Both the position numbers and the translations under genes were made by a program. Below the pieces are notes generated by a model, which ran no database searches, had not been told where the DNA came from, and was given only the letters and a program-made list of their open reading frames with translations. A stretch of DNA of 64,000 bases from Ferruginibacter sp. (GTDB taxonomy: Bacteria > Bacteroidota > Bacteroidia > Chitinophagales > Chitinophagaceae): the NCBI GenBank assembly GCA_014379625.1, contig JACMLJ010000039.1, positions 1-64,000 on the forward strand, written 5' to 3'. Numbering within the stretch: position 1 is the stretch's first letter; each line of letters opens with the position of its first letter. Below are positions 27,668-37,484 of the stretch, in pieces.

Positions 27668-29764
27668 TTATTTAATAAATGTTTGTTGCAGTATTTTATC
27701 CTCAATTCTCACTACTAATTTATACATACCTGCGGATAATTTTTTAAGGCTCATGGAATTATTGGTAAAAGTGGAAACAATTTTTTGTGCCAACCGCTTC
27801 CCATTAAAATCAACAATTGAAACCTCCGCTTTTTTATCAACTGACAACCCGGTAATAATAAACCTCAGTTCACCGTTCACGATTGGGTTTGACAAAAGTG
27901 TTACTTCAGCCCCCGGTTTCAGATAGTTAATGCGCACAATCCTCGAATAACTGTACCTGCCGTCCTTATCGATGATCTTTAACCGGTAATACACATAACT
28001 GCCTGTACCTGCCAAAGGAATATCATCCACGCGGTAATTGTTACCCGACGGCCTGCCGGAACCTGGCAGAGAGACCTTTGATATCCATCGCAATGTAACC
28101 ATATCCTGCTGTTCAATTTCGTAGTGACTAAGATTTGTTTCTTCTTCCGTTTCCCATACCAGCACAATTTTATCACGGTCTTTGTAACCATTAAAGAGTT
28201 TAAGTTTAACCGGTAAAACCAGGTCGCCTAATTGGGCCCTTATTTCACCACCACCATAACTGATAGTATGAATGTTTACGTAGGATAATCCGTTTACCAT
28301 TGAGTCTGCAAAAGTACTCCTTACGGTAGCGGTGCCAGTTATGGTGCCGGATGTTGTTCCGGCAAAAGATAGCGGGATAACTACGCCCCCGTTCACACCT
28401 GCTGCGCCCCCGTGAATGTGCGCATCGCTAATGTTACTGGATAAATTTGTAAAGCTACCGGTAACGTGTACCTTATTCGTTAGCTTGTCGAGTAAAACAT
28501 ATGCGCTTCCGGTACCGGAAGAAACAATAGCTACACCCGATACGGATTGAGATACCTGCATGTTCCCGGTAATGTACTGCGTTGACCCGTTAGCGGCAGG
28601 TAACAGTTGCGCCCTTATTTCTCCAGCAGAATAGGTACCCGTGCTATGAACATTTGTATACATATTTCCGGCCAGCAGATCGGCCTCCTGTGGCTCGGTT
28701 AAAGTAAAGGACCCTGAAAGCGTTCCAATAGTGCCGCCGGTGTTGGTAAGGTTAAATAAAACAGGTGCATTAACTCCAGGGCCGGCGGGTCCGTGTATAT
28801 GAGATCCGCTGATGCTGGCATTCAGGTTCTGGTAATCCCCTGTCAATTCTAAAAGATTGGTTGTGCTATTATATTTTACGATCACCGTTCCTTTTGCAGG
28901 TGAAGCATTTACCGGGAATTCCTGGCTACCCTGGAGTGCATTGGCAAAAAACCACATCTGGCTAAGCTGGGTGAGCTGGCCCCTTATCTCGCCGGCTGAA
29001 TAAATGCCGGGGGTATGAACATTTACATAGGTATTACCAGTCAGGATATTATCCCTTACCGTGGCAGTAAGTACCATCGATGTATCTAAAGTACCGGTGG
29101 TAGCAGTTGTAAAATTTAAAGGAACAATCACGCCACCCGAGGCGCCTGGGCCACCGGTATGAATGTGTGCATTACTGGCGGCTGCGGTTAAGCCTGTATA
29201 ATTCCCTGTTAAATACAATGTGTTGGTGGCTTTGTCAATTATTGCGGAAACAGCGCCTGTTGCCAATGATCCATTAGGAGGCGTTTGCTGCGCACCCTGT
29301 AGCCGGGCATTAAAGAATTCCGTTTGCCCGTCTGTGGTTACAGTTAGTTGCGCCCTGATCTCACCACCTGTATAAGGGCCTACGCTATGCACATTAACAT
29401 ACGTATTACCAGCTAAAAGATTTACCTCCTGGGCCTCGGTTAGGGTGGGGGTTCCGCTAAGTGTGCCTGAAGTGCCTCCCGTATTGCTAATATTATAAAG
29501 TACACCTGCATTCACACCGGGGGCAGCAGGCCCATGAATATGTGAATTATTAATGTTGGCAGTGAGGTTCCGGTAATTACCGTACAGCTCCAGTAAATTT
29601 GTTGAAGTATTATACTTAACAATAACAACGCCGCTTGCCGCGGAGTTACTTACAGGTACTTCCTGGCTGGATTGCAAAACACCCTTTAAATACCGGATCT
29701 GCGCATTTACTGCATAATTGAATAAAAATAAAATGGCGAACAGCAATGTAAATTTTGATTTCAT
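27668..29764 (-). CDS. Secreted protein with four CHRD domains and T9SS type A sorting domain
   Basis: The 698-residue protein has a signal peptide (about 1-21). Four CHRD domains follow at about 22-137, 148-262, 268-383 and 391-516. Each shows NxxISHIHGP or AHIHTGGP followed by YVNVHTxxxxxGEIRAQL. Domains 1 and 3 are most alike, as are 2 and 4. CHRD was named from the BMP antagonist chordin; bacterial versions have no known function. The VLPVKLKLFNGY region at about 520-600 is the spacer typical before T9SS tails. The last 90 residues (EVTLLSNPIVNGELRFIITG...GKRLAQKIVS...LSAGMYKLVVR) form the type A sorting domain. The product should be secreted or held on the surface. Confidence 0.9.
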   Translation of the reverse strand: MKSKFTLLFAILFLFNYAVNAQIRYLKGVLQSSQEVPVSNSAASGVVIVKYNTSTNLLELYGNYRNLTANINNSHIHGPAAPGVNAGVLYNISNTGGTSGTLSGTPTLTEAQEVNLLAGNTYVNVHSVGPYTGGEIRAQLTVTTDGQTEFFNARLQGAQQTPPNGSLATGAVSAIIDKATNTLYLTGNYTGLTAAASNAHIHTGGPGASGGVIVPLNFTTATTGTLDTSMVLTATVRDNILTGNTYVNVHTPGIYSAGEIRGQLTQLSQMWFFANALQGSQEFPVNASPAKGTVIVKYNSTTNLLELTGDYQNLNASISGSHIHGPAGPGVNAPVLFNLTNTGGTIGTLSGSFTLTEPQEADLLAGNMYTNVHSTGTYSAGEIRAQLLPAANGSTQYITGNMQVSQSVSGVAIVSSGTGSAYVLLDKLTNKVHVTGSFTNLSSNISDAHIHGGAAGVNGGVVIPLSFAGTTSGTITGTATVRSTFADSMVNGLSYVNIHTISYGGGEIRAQLGDLVLPVKLKLFNGYKDRDKIVLVWETEEETNLSHYEIEQQDMVTLRWISKVSLPGSGRPSGNNYRVDDIPLAGTGSYVYYRLKIIDKDGRYSYSRIVRINYLKPGAEVTLLSNPIVNGELRFIITGLSVDKKAEVSIVDFNGKRLAQKIVSTFTNNSMSLKKLSAGMYKLVVRIEDKILQQTFIK

Positions 29765-30328
29765 AATTAGAATTTTAATTGATTGATTGGTGGTTATAAA
29801 TTTACATTTATTTATTATATCTTCAAAAAAAAGGAATACACTTCAAATTTGCATACCAACTAATTCTACTTTGACATGTTCAGAAAACGTAGTTCAGGAT
29901 TGCCATAATTTTAATTTTGGAACGGAAAAGTTGCCATGAAAAAATGCAGTACAAGTGAGTGACACAACAACGATGCTATGGAAAACGTCTGCTGGTCAAC
30001 AAAAAATTACTAAAGTTTCGACTTGTCAAAGCAGAACTAAATATTGCCATCATTGGTGAAATTTCCTTTACAACGAAACTATTCTACAAAAGGTTGGCTA
30101 TCCTCCCCAATATTTTAAATTTGTCCCGGGGAAGTGTTTAAGCGTGATTTCCAAAATAGTAACTTGTTTACTGATAATTTTAAAAATATTAACCTTACAA
30201 GGGAACCTGATCCTTGGAGCACATTAAAGGCCGGTAACCACCTGCTAAATTTTGAAATTCACTCATCGTTTATTGGTTGGCCGGCAAAACAGGAAAATAA
30301 TTATCTTCGGTCTGTAAAATAAAAATTC
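29765..30328. other. Intergenic space without a supported gene
   Basis: This 564-base AT-rich space lies between the CHRD gene and the SDR gene, which are divergent. Open frames of about 60 codons on the plus strand (29959-30141, 30134-30322) have no recognisable product or RBS and overlap each other, so I leave them out. The left edge holds the CHRD gene's promoter. Confidence 0.5.
29797..29827 (-). promoter_or_regulatory. Putative promoter of the CHRD gene
   Basis: On the minus strand, TTTG (29827-29824), 19 bases, then TAAATTTA (29804-29797) match the consensus except for the final base of the -7 box. The leader would be about 25-30 bases. Confidence 0.45.
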
Positions 30329-31018
30329 ATGAAAACAGCAATTGTAACCGGTTCTTCAGGTAATATGGGACAGGCCGTTGTAAGAAAATTCCTGGCCGAA
30401 GGATACCGGGTAATCGGAACGATTGCGCCCAATGATCCGGTTCAAATAAATATAGAAGATGTAAATTTTGAAAAGGCTGAAATAGACCTGATGAGTGAAG
30501 AAGATGCGGAAAAATTTGTAGCATCGATGGTATCAAAATACGGCACCATTCATAGTGTTGTGTTAACAGTGGGTGGTTTTGTGATGGGTAAAATCGCTGA
30601 TACAAAAACAAGTGATATCGCTAAACAATACCAGCTGAATTTTGAAACCGCCTACAATATCGCACGCCCTGCATTTGCCCACATGATGGAAAAAAAAAGT
30701 GGCCGGATATTTTTAGTAGGCTCACGTCCGGGTATCAACGCAGCCAATAGCAAAGGAATGATAGCGTATGGATTGTCAAAATCACTCGTGTTTCGCCTGG
30801 CGGAGTTGATGAATGATGAAGCAAAAGGGGTGAATGTAGTTACCAGTGTTATTGTGCCCAGTACAATTGATACAGCGCCTAATCGTGCCTCCATGCCGGA
30901 TGCAGATTTCAACAACTGGATAAAGCCGGAAGCCATTGCGGATATTATTCACTTTTATTGTACAGATGCAGCGGATGTTTTGAGAGAGCCGGTGATAAAA
31001 CTGTATAATAAATCATGA
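30329..31018 (+). CDS. Short-chain dehydrogenase/reductase (SDR)
   Basis: The 229-residue cytosolic oxidoreductase has a Rossmann fold. The nucleotide loop TGSSGNMGQAV is at about residues 7-17. Its form (TGxxGxxG) is of the classical SDR type. VLTVGGFVMGK replaces the usual NNAG. The catalytic Tyr147 and Lys151 lie in YGLSK, with a Ser in FLVGSRPG upstream. FGVNVVTSVIVPSTIDTAPNR is reminiscent of the dihydropteridine reductase-like or 3-oxoacyl reductase group. The substrate is not assigned. It is a single gene on the plus strand. Confidence 0.85.
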   Translation: MKTAIVTGSSGNMGQAVVRKFLAEGYRVIGTIAPNDPVQINIEDVNFEKAEIDLMSEEDAEKFVASMVSKYGTIHSVVLTVGGFVMGKIADTKTSDIAKQYQLNFETAYNIARPAFAHMMEKKSGRIFLVGSRPGINAANSKGMIAYGLSKSLVFRLAELMNDEAKGVNVVTSVIVPSTIDTAPNRASMPDADFNNWIKPEAIADIIHFYCTDAADVLREPVIKLYNKS

Positions 31019-31263
31019 TTATTGACTGCCCCTGCCCGCCACGGCCGACTCCAATGCATTAAATCTGTTGATTAAACCAGGCAAGATTGCAACGAAATAA
31101 GCTATTTGGAAACCTACTCTTCAGGGCAATACCATATTCGTATTTTAAAATTGAATATTGATCATTAAGTGTTTAAATTTTATTCAAATTATCAGCCATC
31201 AACTTTTAACTATCAACCATAAATTTTGAAGGGGGGATATTCATTCACGGAACTACATTCCGT

Positions 31264-32655
31264 TTAAGGAGTTGGCGCTGCCCCAATGGTTATCTTAAAA
31301 AAGGGCGCTTCCAATATTTGATTGCCCCTGGCAACCGTTGCAGGCTCGGTATATTCTTCCTGCCTTTGTGACCTGTATAATCCTGTGGTAATATTGCTTA
31401 TTGCACTCGCCAGACTTGTCTCATTCAAATCACCCCAATCCTTATCCAGCCCATCTGCCACCGCGCTGTTAACCTGGATGCCATTAAAATAATTACCCTC
31501 CCCGTTTTTATTAGTTGTTCTGAATGAAACCGGGAAGATATACCATTCTCCCACCGGTATTGGAAAAAAGCCCACAGGTTTTCCGTAAGTTGTTCCGCCG
31601 ATAAGTTTTACCTCCATGTGAGGTTTCAGGTTGTTGATGAGCAATTCACTTGCCGAAGCGGTACCTCTTCCGACTATAAAATAAATGCGGCTCAAATTCA
31701 ATGAGCCTGCTTTTTTAAATTTAGTCGTCTCGTTATTCCCGCTGTTGCTGGCATTGTATTCCTGTTTCATCATTATACCGCCATTGGCAGTTGAACTAAC
31801 GAGATAATTAGCTAGTTTTTCCTGTACGGATACATACCCACCTCCATTATACCGGAGGTCGACAATCAGATCCCCAACGCCCCTTCCCGCGAAGCGGTTG
31901 AAAACCCGCTGAAAATCGCTGTATAACTGATTTTCATTGCCAAGGAACGAATTAAAAACCAGGTACCCGATTTTTTTATTGTTCACCGTATAAACGGTAT
32001 CCAGGTATACCGGCCTCGTTGAGTAATGCGACTGCGTTAAATTAATTGTAACGATTATGCCGTCGGGTTTTTGAAAGGTAACAGATACACTGGGAGCATT
32101 GTAAAGGTTATCGACAATGAAATTTGAATTACCAGTATTGATATTGCTGTTTCCGTTGATTTTTGTAATGCGCCAGCCCCTGTGTATGCCTGCAATACCC
32201 GCCGATGAATTTGGTTCTACAAGCCTTACCCGCAAGTCTCCTTCTACCCTAAAAAAAACCGTTAACCCAATATCCCCGTTTGCCGAAGCCACACTTCCCA
32301 AAGAACTCATACCCGCACTTGCATTATCCCATTCCGTTTTTTTCATGGCAAAACTAAAACGGTCTACCGGTGCTGTGAAACCAGGCTCCAGGCTATATTG
32401 ACGGATTCCCTCCATTATTTTATTTGGATCATCAAAGCTCCTTGCATTAAAAGTGGATGGTACCTGGGTATTCCATAAATAAATATCTTTTGTAAGCAAA
32501 AGAGCTGAATCTTTTAATATATCATCAGTCGCAATTACCGGGATTATTACCGGCTGGGTGATTGCCACTGCATCCTGTCCGCCTTTTTTGCATGCAGCAA
32601 AAGGCAATATTGATACAAGAGGTACAATGGTTTTGAAAAACAGCTGTATGTTCAT
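31264..32655 (-). CDS. S41-family peptidase lipoprotein
   Basis: The 463-residue protein has a lipoprotein signal with cysteine at about residue 22 (ILPFAACKKG). Residues about 40-110 form a helical N-terminal segment (DSALLLTKDIYLWNTQVP). A PDZ-like domain spans about 115-205 (RLVEPNSSAGIAGIHRGWRI). The S41 (C-terminal processing) protease domain runs from about 215 to 395, with DLIVDLRYNGGGYVS and GTASASELLINNL, which carries the catalytic serine. VKLIGGTTYGKPVGFF completes the family pattern. It is anchored to the periplasmic or outer face. Such proteins are common in Bacteroidota; their substrates are mostly unknown. Confidence 0.88.
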   Translation of the reverse strand: MNIQLFFKTIVPLVSILPFAACKKGGQDAVAITQPVIIPVIATDDILKDSALLLTKDIYLWNTQVPSTFNARSFDDPNKIMEGIRQYSLEPGFTAPVDRFSFAMKKTEWDNASAGMSSLGSVASANGDIGLTVFFRVEGDLRVRLVEPNSSAGIAGIHRGWRITKINGNSNINTGNSNFIVDNLYNAPSVSVTFQKPDGIIVTINLTQSHYSTRPVYLDTVYTVNNKKIGYLVFNSFLGNENQLYSDFQRVFNRFAGRGVGDLIVDLRYNGGGYVSVQEKLANYLVSSTANGGIMMKQEYNASNSGNNETTKFKKAGSLNLSRIYFIVGRGTASASELLINNLKPHMEVKLIGGTTYGKPVGFFPIPVGEWYIFPVSFRTTNKNGEGNYFNGIQVNSAVADGLDKDWGDLNETSLASAISNITTGLYRSQRQEEYTEPATVARGNQILEAPFFKITIGAAPTP

Positions 32656-32910
32656 ATCTGGCGATTTTATGCTTGTTGAAAATGGAATTGACTAACGAAA
32701 AAAATCTTCCCTAAATTTTTAAAGCAGGAGACTTTAACAATGTGTAAACAAACGGTGGCGGGAGCAGTTTATAATCAACCGTTGGTTTGCAGTCGCAAAC
32801 AGGTTTAACATGGTAACAATTTATTTATGATATGAAAGCAACTTCCCTTTAAAATTCTGCGTTTCAGCAACCGTAATATTTCTATTTTTTTACAATTAAA
32901 ATGCTTCATT

Positions 32911-34074
32911 ATGAAAATTTCCAACACAAAGGTCTTTCCGCTCAACAGGGTATTTTTATCTTTTTCCGCGGCTTTATTGCTTCTTTCGGGTTGTCACAAA
33001 AAGGATCATGACTGGGATCACGGTCATAGTGTAAAACAAAAAAGAAGTTTTGCACAAATCAATCTTGTTGCAAATTCAGATGGTTATATGGCAACCAGGC
33101 TGGATCCATTGCTGATCAATCCCTGGGGACTTGCTTTCAGTTCGGGCGGCACTCCCTGGATTGGTTCCCAGGGCAGTCATGTTAGCAATGTGTACAACAG
33201 CGAAGGAGCCCAGGTAAGGCCGGCTGTTAACATTCCTTCACCTGGCGGACCTACCGGTGGAAATCCTACCGGGGTTGTATTTAGCGGCAGCACCACGGAT
33301 TTTAAATTACCTGCTCCCAACAACCAGCCGGCACGCTTTATATTTGTAGGTGTAGACGGGATACTTTCAGCCTGGAACGGCGCCGCAGGCAATAATGCAG
33401 CGCTGATAAAAAACAATTCTGCGACCTCTGCTTATACCGGCCTCGCCATAGCGTCAAGCAACGGCGCCAATTATCTTTATGCCGCAAACTTCAGGGCACG
33501 CAGGATTGATGTTTTTGATAAAGACTTTAATCCGGTTACGATGACTTTTAAAGATCCGGGGTTGCCGGCAGGATACTCTCCCTTTAACATACAGCAGGTA
33601 GATGATAAATTATATGTGCTATATGCCAAAGTAGGCCCAACCGGTACCGACCAGGCAGGAATGGGCAATGGTTATGTAGATATTTTTAACACGAACGGCA
33701 GTTTCGAAAAACGTTTTGCATCAAAAGGACAACTGAATTCGCCCTGGGGTATTGCTAAAGCTCCTTCTAATTTCTTTGATGATGGGGAAGATGATGAGGA
33801 TGACAGCCACTGGAAGAAGAATTACAGTAAAAATGCTATCCTTGTGGGTAATTTCGGAAATGGCAGGATTAACGCATACCGAAGTGACGGCAAGTTTTTG
33901 GGTGAACTGGCAAAAGGTCATTCACCAATTATTATAAAAGGGCTTTGGGCGATATCATTTGTGCCCCCTACCGCTACTACCCTTGATTCTACCCGCTTAT
34001 ATTTCACAGCCGGGCCAAGGCAGGAACTGGACGGGCTTTTTGGCTATTTAAAAAGGGAATTAAAAAAATATTAG
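32911..34074 (+). CDS. TIGR03118-family lipoprotein
   Basis: The 387-residue protein has a lipoprotein signal with cysteine at about residue 28 (LLLLSGCHKK), followed by a His/Asp-rich stretch. The body looks like a beta-propeller: NLVANSDGYMATRLDPLLINPWGLAFSSGGTPWIGSQGS, then GLAIASSNGANYLYAANFRARRIDVFD, then QLNSPWGIAKAP and AILVGNFGNGRINAYRSDGKFLG. This is the pattern of the TIGR03118 family, whose function is unknown. An acidic insert (FFDDGEDDEDDSH, about residue 287) is unusual and might bind divalent metal (inference). The palindromic element at 34147-34282 follows. Confidence 0.85.
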   Translation: MKISNTKVFPLNRVFLSFSAALLLLSGCHKKDHDWDHGHSVKQKRSFAQINLVANSDGYMATRLDPLLINPWGLAFSSGGTPWIGSQGSHVSNVYNSEGAQVRPAVNIPSPGGPTGGNPTGVVFSGSTTDFKLPAPNNQPARFIFVGVDGILSAWNGAAGNNAALIKNNSATSAYTGLAIASSNGANYLYAANFRARRIDVFDKDFNPVTMTFKDPGLPAGYSPFNIQQVDDKLYVLYAKVGPTGTDQAGMGNGYVDIFNTNGSFEKRFASKGQLNSPWGIAKAPSNFFDDGEDDEDDSHWKKNYSKNAILVGNFGNGRINAYRSDGKFLGELAKGHSPIIIKGLWAISFVPPTATTLDSTRLYFTAGPRQELDGLFGYLKRELKKY

Positions 34075-34146
34075 TGTTAAGTTAAGGGTAAAATGACGGG
34101 TAAATTTGTGGATGGTGAATCAATGTCGTTTAGTTAAGCCCTGCAA

Positions 34147-34282
34147 TTTAATTGCGCCTTTCTCGAGTGTGGAGGCAGAGCGGTACCATATTCCATTTTG
34201 GCTTTAGCCAAACAATGTTTCGGCTAAAGCCGCATTTTTTATTGCCGGTTTTATCCCCGTCCTGAAGAACGGGGCAATTAAA
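34147..34282. repeat. REP/MITE-like palindromic element
   Basis: The 136-base segment is bounded by TTTAATTGCGCC (34147-34158) and the near-complement GGGGCAATTAAA (34271-34282). Inside it, GGCTTTAGCC (34200-34209) and GGCTAAAGCC (34222-34231) form a perfect 10-bp stem, extended by AAAC/GTTT in the loop and followed by TTTTTT. A second hairpin CCCCGT...ACGGGG is nearby. There is no coding sequence. It may be a small dispersed element; the first hairpin with its T-run could also end the TIGR03118 transcript. Confidence 0.55.
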
Positions 34283-34484
34283 ACCATTAACTAAACGACA
34301 ACTGATTTACCCTTGACCAATCGTGATTTCCGCAACAGTAAATATCCTGGTCCACCGCAATGTAGAAAATAAATCTCTTGCGATCACTATCGGATTTTAG
34401 AGGGTTCCGTAGTGAAATATAGAGGGCATACAGGTACCATTTCCCTCTTAATGGAATATATTGTTCCACCTTTTCCGGAAGGAT
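34283..34484. other. Remainder of the space downstream of the repeat protein
   Basis: A minus-strand frame open from 34565 to 34287 runs straight through the strong terminator at 34491-34526. The part after the hairpin, containing KWYLYALYISLRNP, has some coding look but no start of its own. I do not call it a gene. Confidence 0.4.
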
Positions 34485-34526
34485 AAAAAAAAGGGGCCAA
34501 TTCTTCTCTGGAAGAATTGGCCCCTT
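34485..34526 (-). terminator. Strong terminator of the 34566-37484 gene
   Basis: On the minus strand, AAGGGGCCAATTCTTC, a 4-base loop and GAAGAATTGGCCCCTT form a perfect 16-bp stem followed by a run of eight T. It lies about 40 bases after the stop codon. Confidence 0.9.
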
Positions 34527-34565
34527 GTATAATACCGGAATGCAATGGGCTGATGAGGGTAGCAA

Positions 34566-37484
34566 TTACCTGATCACATTCATTTCTTTTTTATACGCCG
34601 TAATTTCCCCGGTAGCAAGATCCTGCACAATCATACGATAAACATATTTACCGCTTGAAAGTCCCAGTGATACTGCATCTAAGGGGCTATTGTAAGAACC
34701 CTTTAATTGCTTTCCTTTTTGCTGGGCCAGTATTTTCTTACCATCCATGCTGTATAATTCAATCGTAACCATGGCATCTTTACCAAGTTCGTAGCGGATC
34801 ATAGTGACATCCGTTACCGGGTTTGGATAATTTTGCTCCAATACAAACATTGACTTGCCCGTTAATTGAAGGATGACTACCTGGCTATATGTAAACTTGC
34901 CATCTTTGTCATATATTTTTAAACGGTACATCCAGCTTCCATTGCTAAGACCGGCATCTGTAAACTGGTATTTATTGTTTACGGTAGAATTTCCTACAGC
35001 AGTTACGGTTCCTATTTTCAACCAGGTTTCACTGCCCGACAGGGATTTTTCAATCTCAAACCTATCATTGTTAGATTCGAAGCTGGTAAACCAGTTTAAG
35101 AATGCGGAATTGTTTTGAATCCTGCCACTGAAACCTGAAAGTTTAACCGGCAAGGGAGATGCGGCAACGACTGCTTCTATCATAAATCTTCCGAGCGTTG
35201 CATTTTCTACGGGTGCTGTTCCACCGGCTAAGGGAGCTGTATAATAGGCTCCGGCGCGGGTAGATAACTCAGCTTGTATTCCAACAGGAAAATATCCTGT
35301 TGTAGCATTTGCCGTTTGGGCTAATCCCACAAAAAAATCTGCGTTGGCTATAAGGGGCGCTGTAGTAATGGGCAGACTTTTATAAGTGCCCAGATCACCT
35401 GCAGCAATTACATAGTTGGCGGATTGCCCGATAATGGTACCGGCGGTATTCAATACTACCGCATAGATAGTATTGCCTGTGTTGGAAGCTGCATTTGGTA
35501 TAAAGATATTTACATTTGTTGCATAAGCACTACCGGTAAGGGTATACTTATTGACAATTAAGCCCGCCGCGTTGTTATATCCAATTGCACCGGAATTAGT
35601 CGCATTGTCAGCATAACTAAATGTTCCCGCCGTTACCACCTGCGTATATAGAACACTGTTGTTGGTGTTATTGTCATCTGCTGCAACATTTACCGTTACA
35701 GTATTGGTCCCAATATTTGCGGGACTATATCCGGCGAAGCTAACTGTGGCAGAAGCCCCTGGCGCCAATGAAGTCACGGTTTGAAGATTACTAAAAGTAT
35801 TGGCACCGGTAACATTGAGTGTTACTGCCAGGTTGTTAATAGTGCTGGCACCTGCATTTCTGACAAGGGCCTTTACAATATGCGGAGAACCATAGGCCAC
35901 AGGAATTTTACCCAGGGTATAAACATTTGAAACCTGCGCATCATTATTGGCCAATGCAGTGGAGGCCACCACTGCTTCTATCATAAATCTTCCAAGCGTT
36001 GTGTTTGCTACCGGTGCAGCCCCCCCGGCTAATGGAGCAGTAAAATAGGCCCCCGCACGGCTAAATGGTTCAGCTTGTGTTCCAACGGGGAAGTATCCTG
36101 TTGTTGCGTTTGCCGTCTGGGCCAGCCCCACAAAAAAATCTGTGCCATTTACAAGCGGTGATACAGCAAAGAGGAAGCTTTTATAGGTACCAAGGTCACC
36201 CGCCAGAATAACATAATTAGGAGATTGTGCTACAATTGTTCCGAGCGCATCCAAAACAACGGCATAAACTGTATTACCTGTATTAGTGGTCGCATTCGGT
36301 ATAAATACATTTACATTAGTTACGTAAGCATTGCCGGTAAGTGTATATTTATTGACTATTAAACCCGCCGCAGTATTATATCCAATTGCACCCGAGTTGG
36401 TAAAATTGTCAGCATAACTAAAGATCCCTGCCGTTACCGCCTGAGTATAAACAACAGTGTTATTAGTATTATTGCCATCTGCGGCAATACTTACGGTTAC
36501 TGTGTTGGTACCAATAACTGCCGGGCTATAGGCCGTAAAGCTAACCATAACAGAAGCTCCTGGGGGCAGTGACGGTATCGTTTGAAGATTTGTGAATGTA
36601 TTGGCCCCTGTAACATTCAGGTTTACTGCCAGGTTGGTAAAGGCGTTAGAACCCCCATTTTTAATAAGTGCCTTTACAATATGGGGCGAGCCATAAGTTA
36701 CAGGAATTTTGCCCAGGGTATAAATGTTTGAAACCTGTGCATCATTACTCGGGGATACAAAACGGAAGGTCCTTCCCGGCACGGGCAATACAGTTTTCCG
36801 GATATTAAACGAATTATTGGTATAATTATCATTTATGAAAGTACCGGCCGACCACGCCGTAGCAGAAGCTTTAGTAACATTTACAGAACTCACAGCATCA
36901 TTACCTTTGATACCTGCTTTGATTATTGTAACGGCATCAGCAGCGGCCCCCGCAATAAAAGCGCCATATACAAACTCAATAGTATTGGTGGTTTCATATA
37001 ATTTAATTTGAAAATCCATGTCGGCGAATTGAGGTGCAGTGGCAGGCAACCCGTAATAGTCACTTACATTTTTAAACTGGATAGTACAAACCCTGTTTGG
37101 CGCTGCACCGCTGGTAAATACCCTGTATTCGGGAGCTGTGCCCCCCTGGAGGTCAAGATTTAGGGGATAGATCAGGTTGGTTTCTGTTGACGTCAATGCA
37201 TTATAAATTTGTACATCGGCAGGGGCTGTTGCCCCCAACTTGATTAAACCATTTGTATTTAATACAAACTGGGTAAAAGCCGTTCCATTGTAAAAAAAAC
37301 TGAACCCAATATTCTGCGGCGTAGAATTGGCTTCGTCAAAATCTGTTGTAGCAATTACGGTTCCATTGAGACCCAAATCGGTATAGGTTCCCGCCGTATT
37401 AATGGCGTTAGCCGCCACATAGCTGAATTGGCTGTAACAAACATTTACTGCAAAGAGTGATAAAATAAGTAGTAATTTCTTCAT
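34566..37484 (-). CDS. Large secreted repeat protein with T9SS type A sorting domain
   Basis: The 972-residue protein has a signal peptide (about 1-18, ending VCYS). The first 250 residues are a Bacteroidota surface domain (TTDFDEANSTPQNIGFSFFYNG...FVLNTNGLIKLG). Two tandem units of 267 residues (801 bp) follow. Each contains a CARDB-like Ig fold (VSNIYTLGKIPVTYGSPHIV ... NLNVTGANTFTNLQT) and a second module with FFVGLAQTANATTGYFPVG. The C-terminus (FVLEQNYPNPVTDVTMIRYE ... SSGKYVYRMIVQD) is the type A sorting domain. The likely role is an extracellular or surface protein, perhaps an adhesin. The near-identity of the two units suggests recent duplication. Confidence 0.87.
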   Translation of the reverse strand: MKKLLLILSLFAVNVCYSQFSYVAANAINTAGTYTDLGLNGTVIATTDFDEANSTPQNIGFSFFYNGTAFTQFVLNTNGLIKLGATAPADVQIYNALTSTETNLIYPLNLDLQGGTAPEYRVFTSGAAPNRVCTIQFKNVSDYYGLPATAPQFADMDFQIKLYETTNTIEFVYGAFIAGAAADAVTIIKAGIKGNDAVSSVNVTKASATAWSAGTFINDNYTNNSFNIRKTVLPVPGRTFRFVSPSNDAQVSNIYTLGKIPVTYGSPHIVKALIKNGGSNAFTNLAVNLNVTGANTFTNLQTIPSLPPGASVMVSFTAYSPAVIGTNTVTVSIAADGNNTNNTVVYTQAVTAGIFSYADNFTNSGAIGYNTAAGLIVNKYTLTGNAYVTNVNVFIPNATTNTGNTVYAVVLDALGTIVAQSPNYVILAGDLGTYKSFLFAVSPLVNGTDFFVGLAQTANATTGYFPVGTQAEPFSRAGAYFTAPLAGGAAPVANTTLGRFMIEAVVASTALANNDAQVSNVYTLGKIPVAYGSPHIVKALVRNAGASTINNLAVTLNVTGANTFSNLQTVTSLAPGASATVSFAGYSPANIGTNTVTVNVAADDNNTNNSVLYTQVVTAGTFSYADNATNSGAIGYNNAAGLIVNKYTLTGSAYATNVNIFIPNAASNTGNTIYAVVLNTAGTIIGQSANYVIAAGDLGTYKSLPITTAPLIANADFFVGLAQTANATTGYFPVGIQAELSTRAGAYYTAPLAGGTAPVENATLGRFMIEAVVAASPLPVKLSGFSGRIQNNSAFLNWFTSFESNNDRFEIEKSLSGSETWLKIGTVTAVGNSTVNNKYQFTDAGLSNGSWMYRLKIYDKDGKFTYSQVVILQLTGKSMFVLEQNYPNPVTDVTMIRYELGKDAMVTIELYSMDGKKILAQQKGKQLKGSYNSPLDAVSLGLSSGKYVYRMIVQDLATGEITAYKKEMNVIR

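Noticed and set aside
29959..30322. Two overlapping 60-codon plus-strand frames
   Set aside because: They overlap, have no recognisable products and lie in AT-rich spacer DNA.
34287..34565. 92-codon minus-strand open frame after the repeat protein
   Set aside because: It begins at the end of the large gene and runs through a perfect 16-bp terminator, so it would not be transcribed as a gene.
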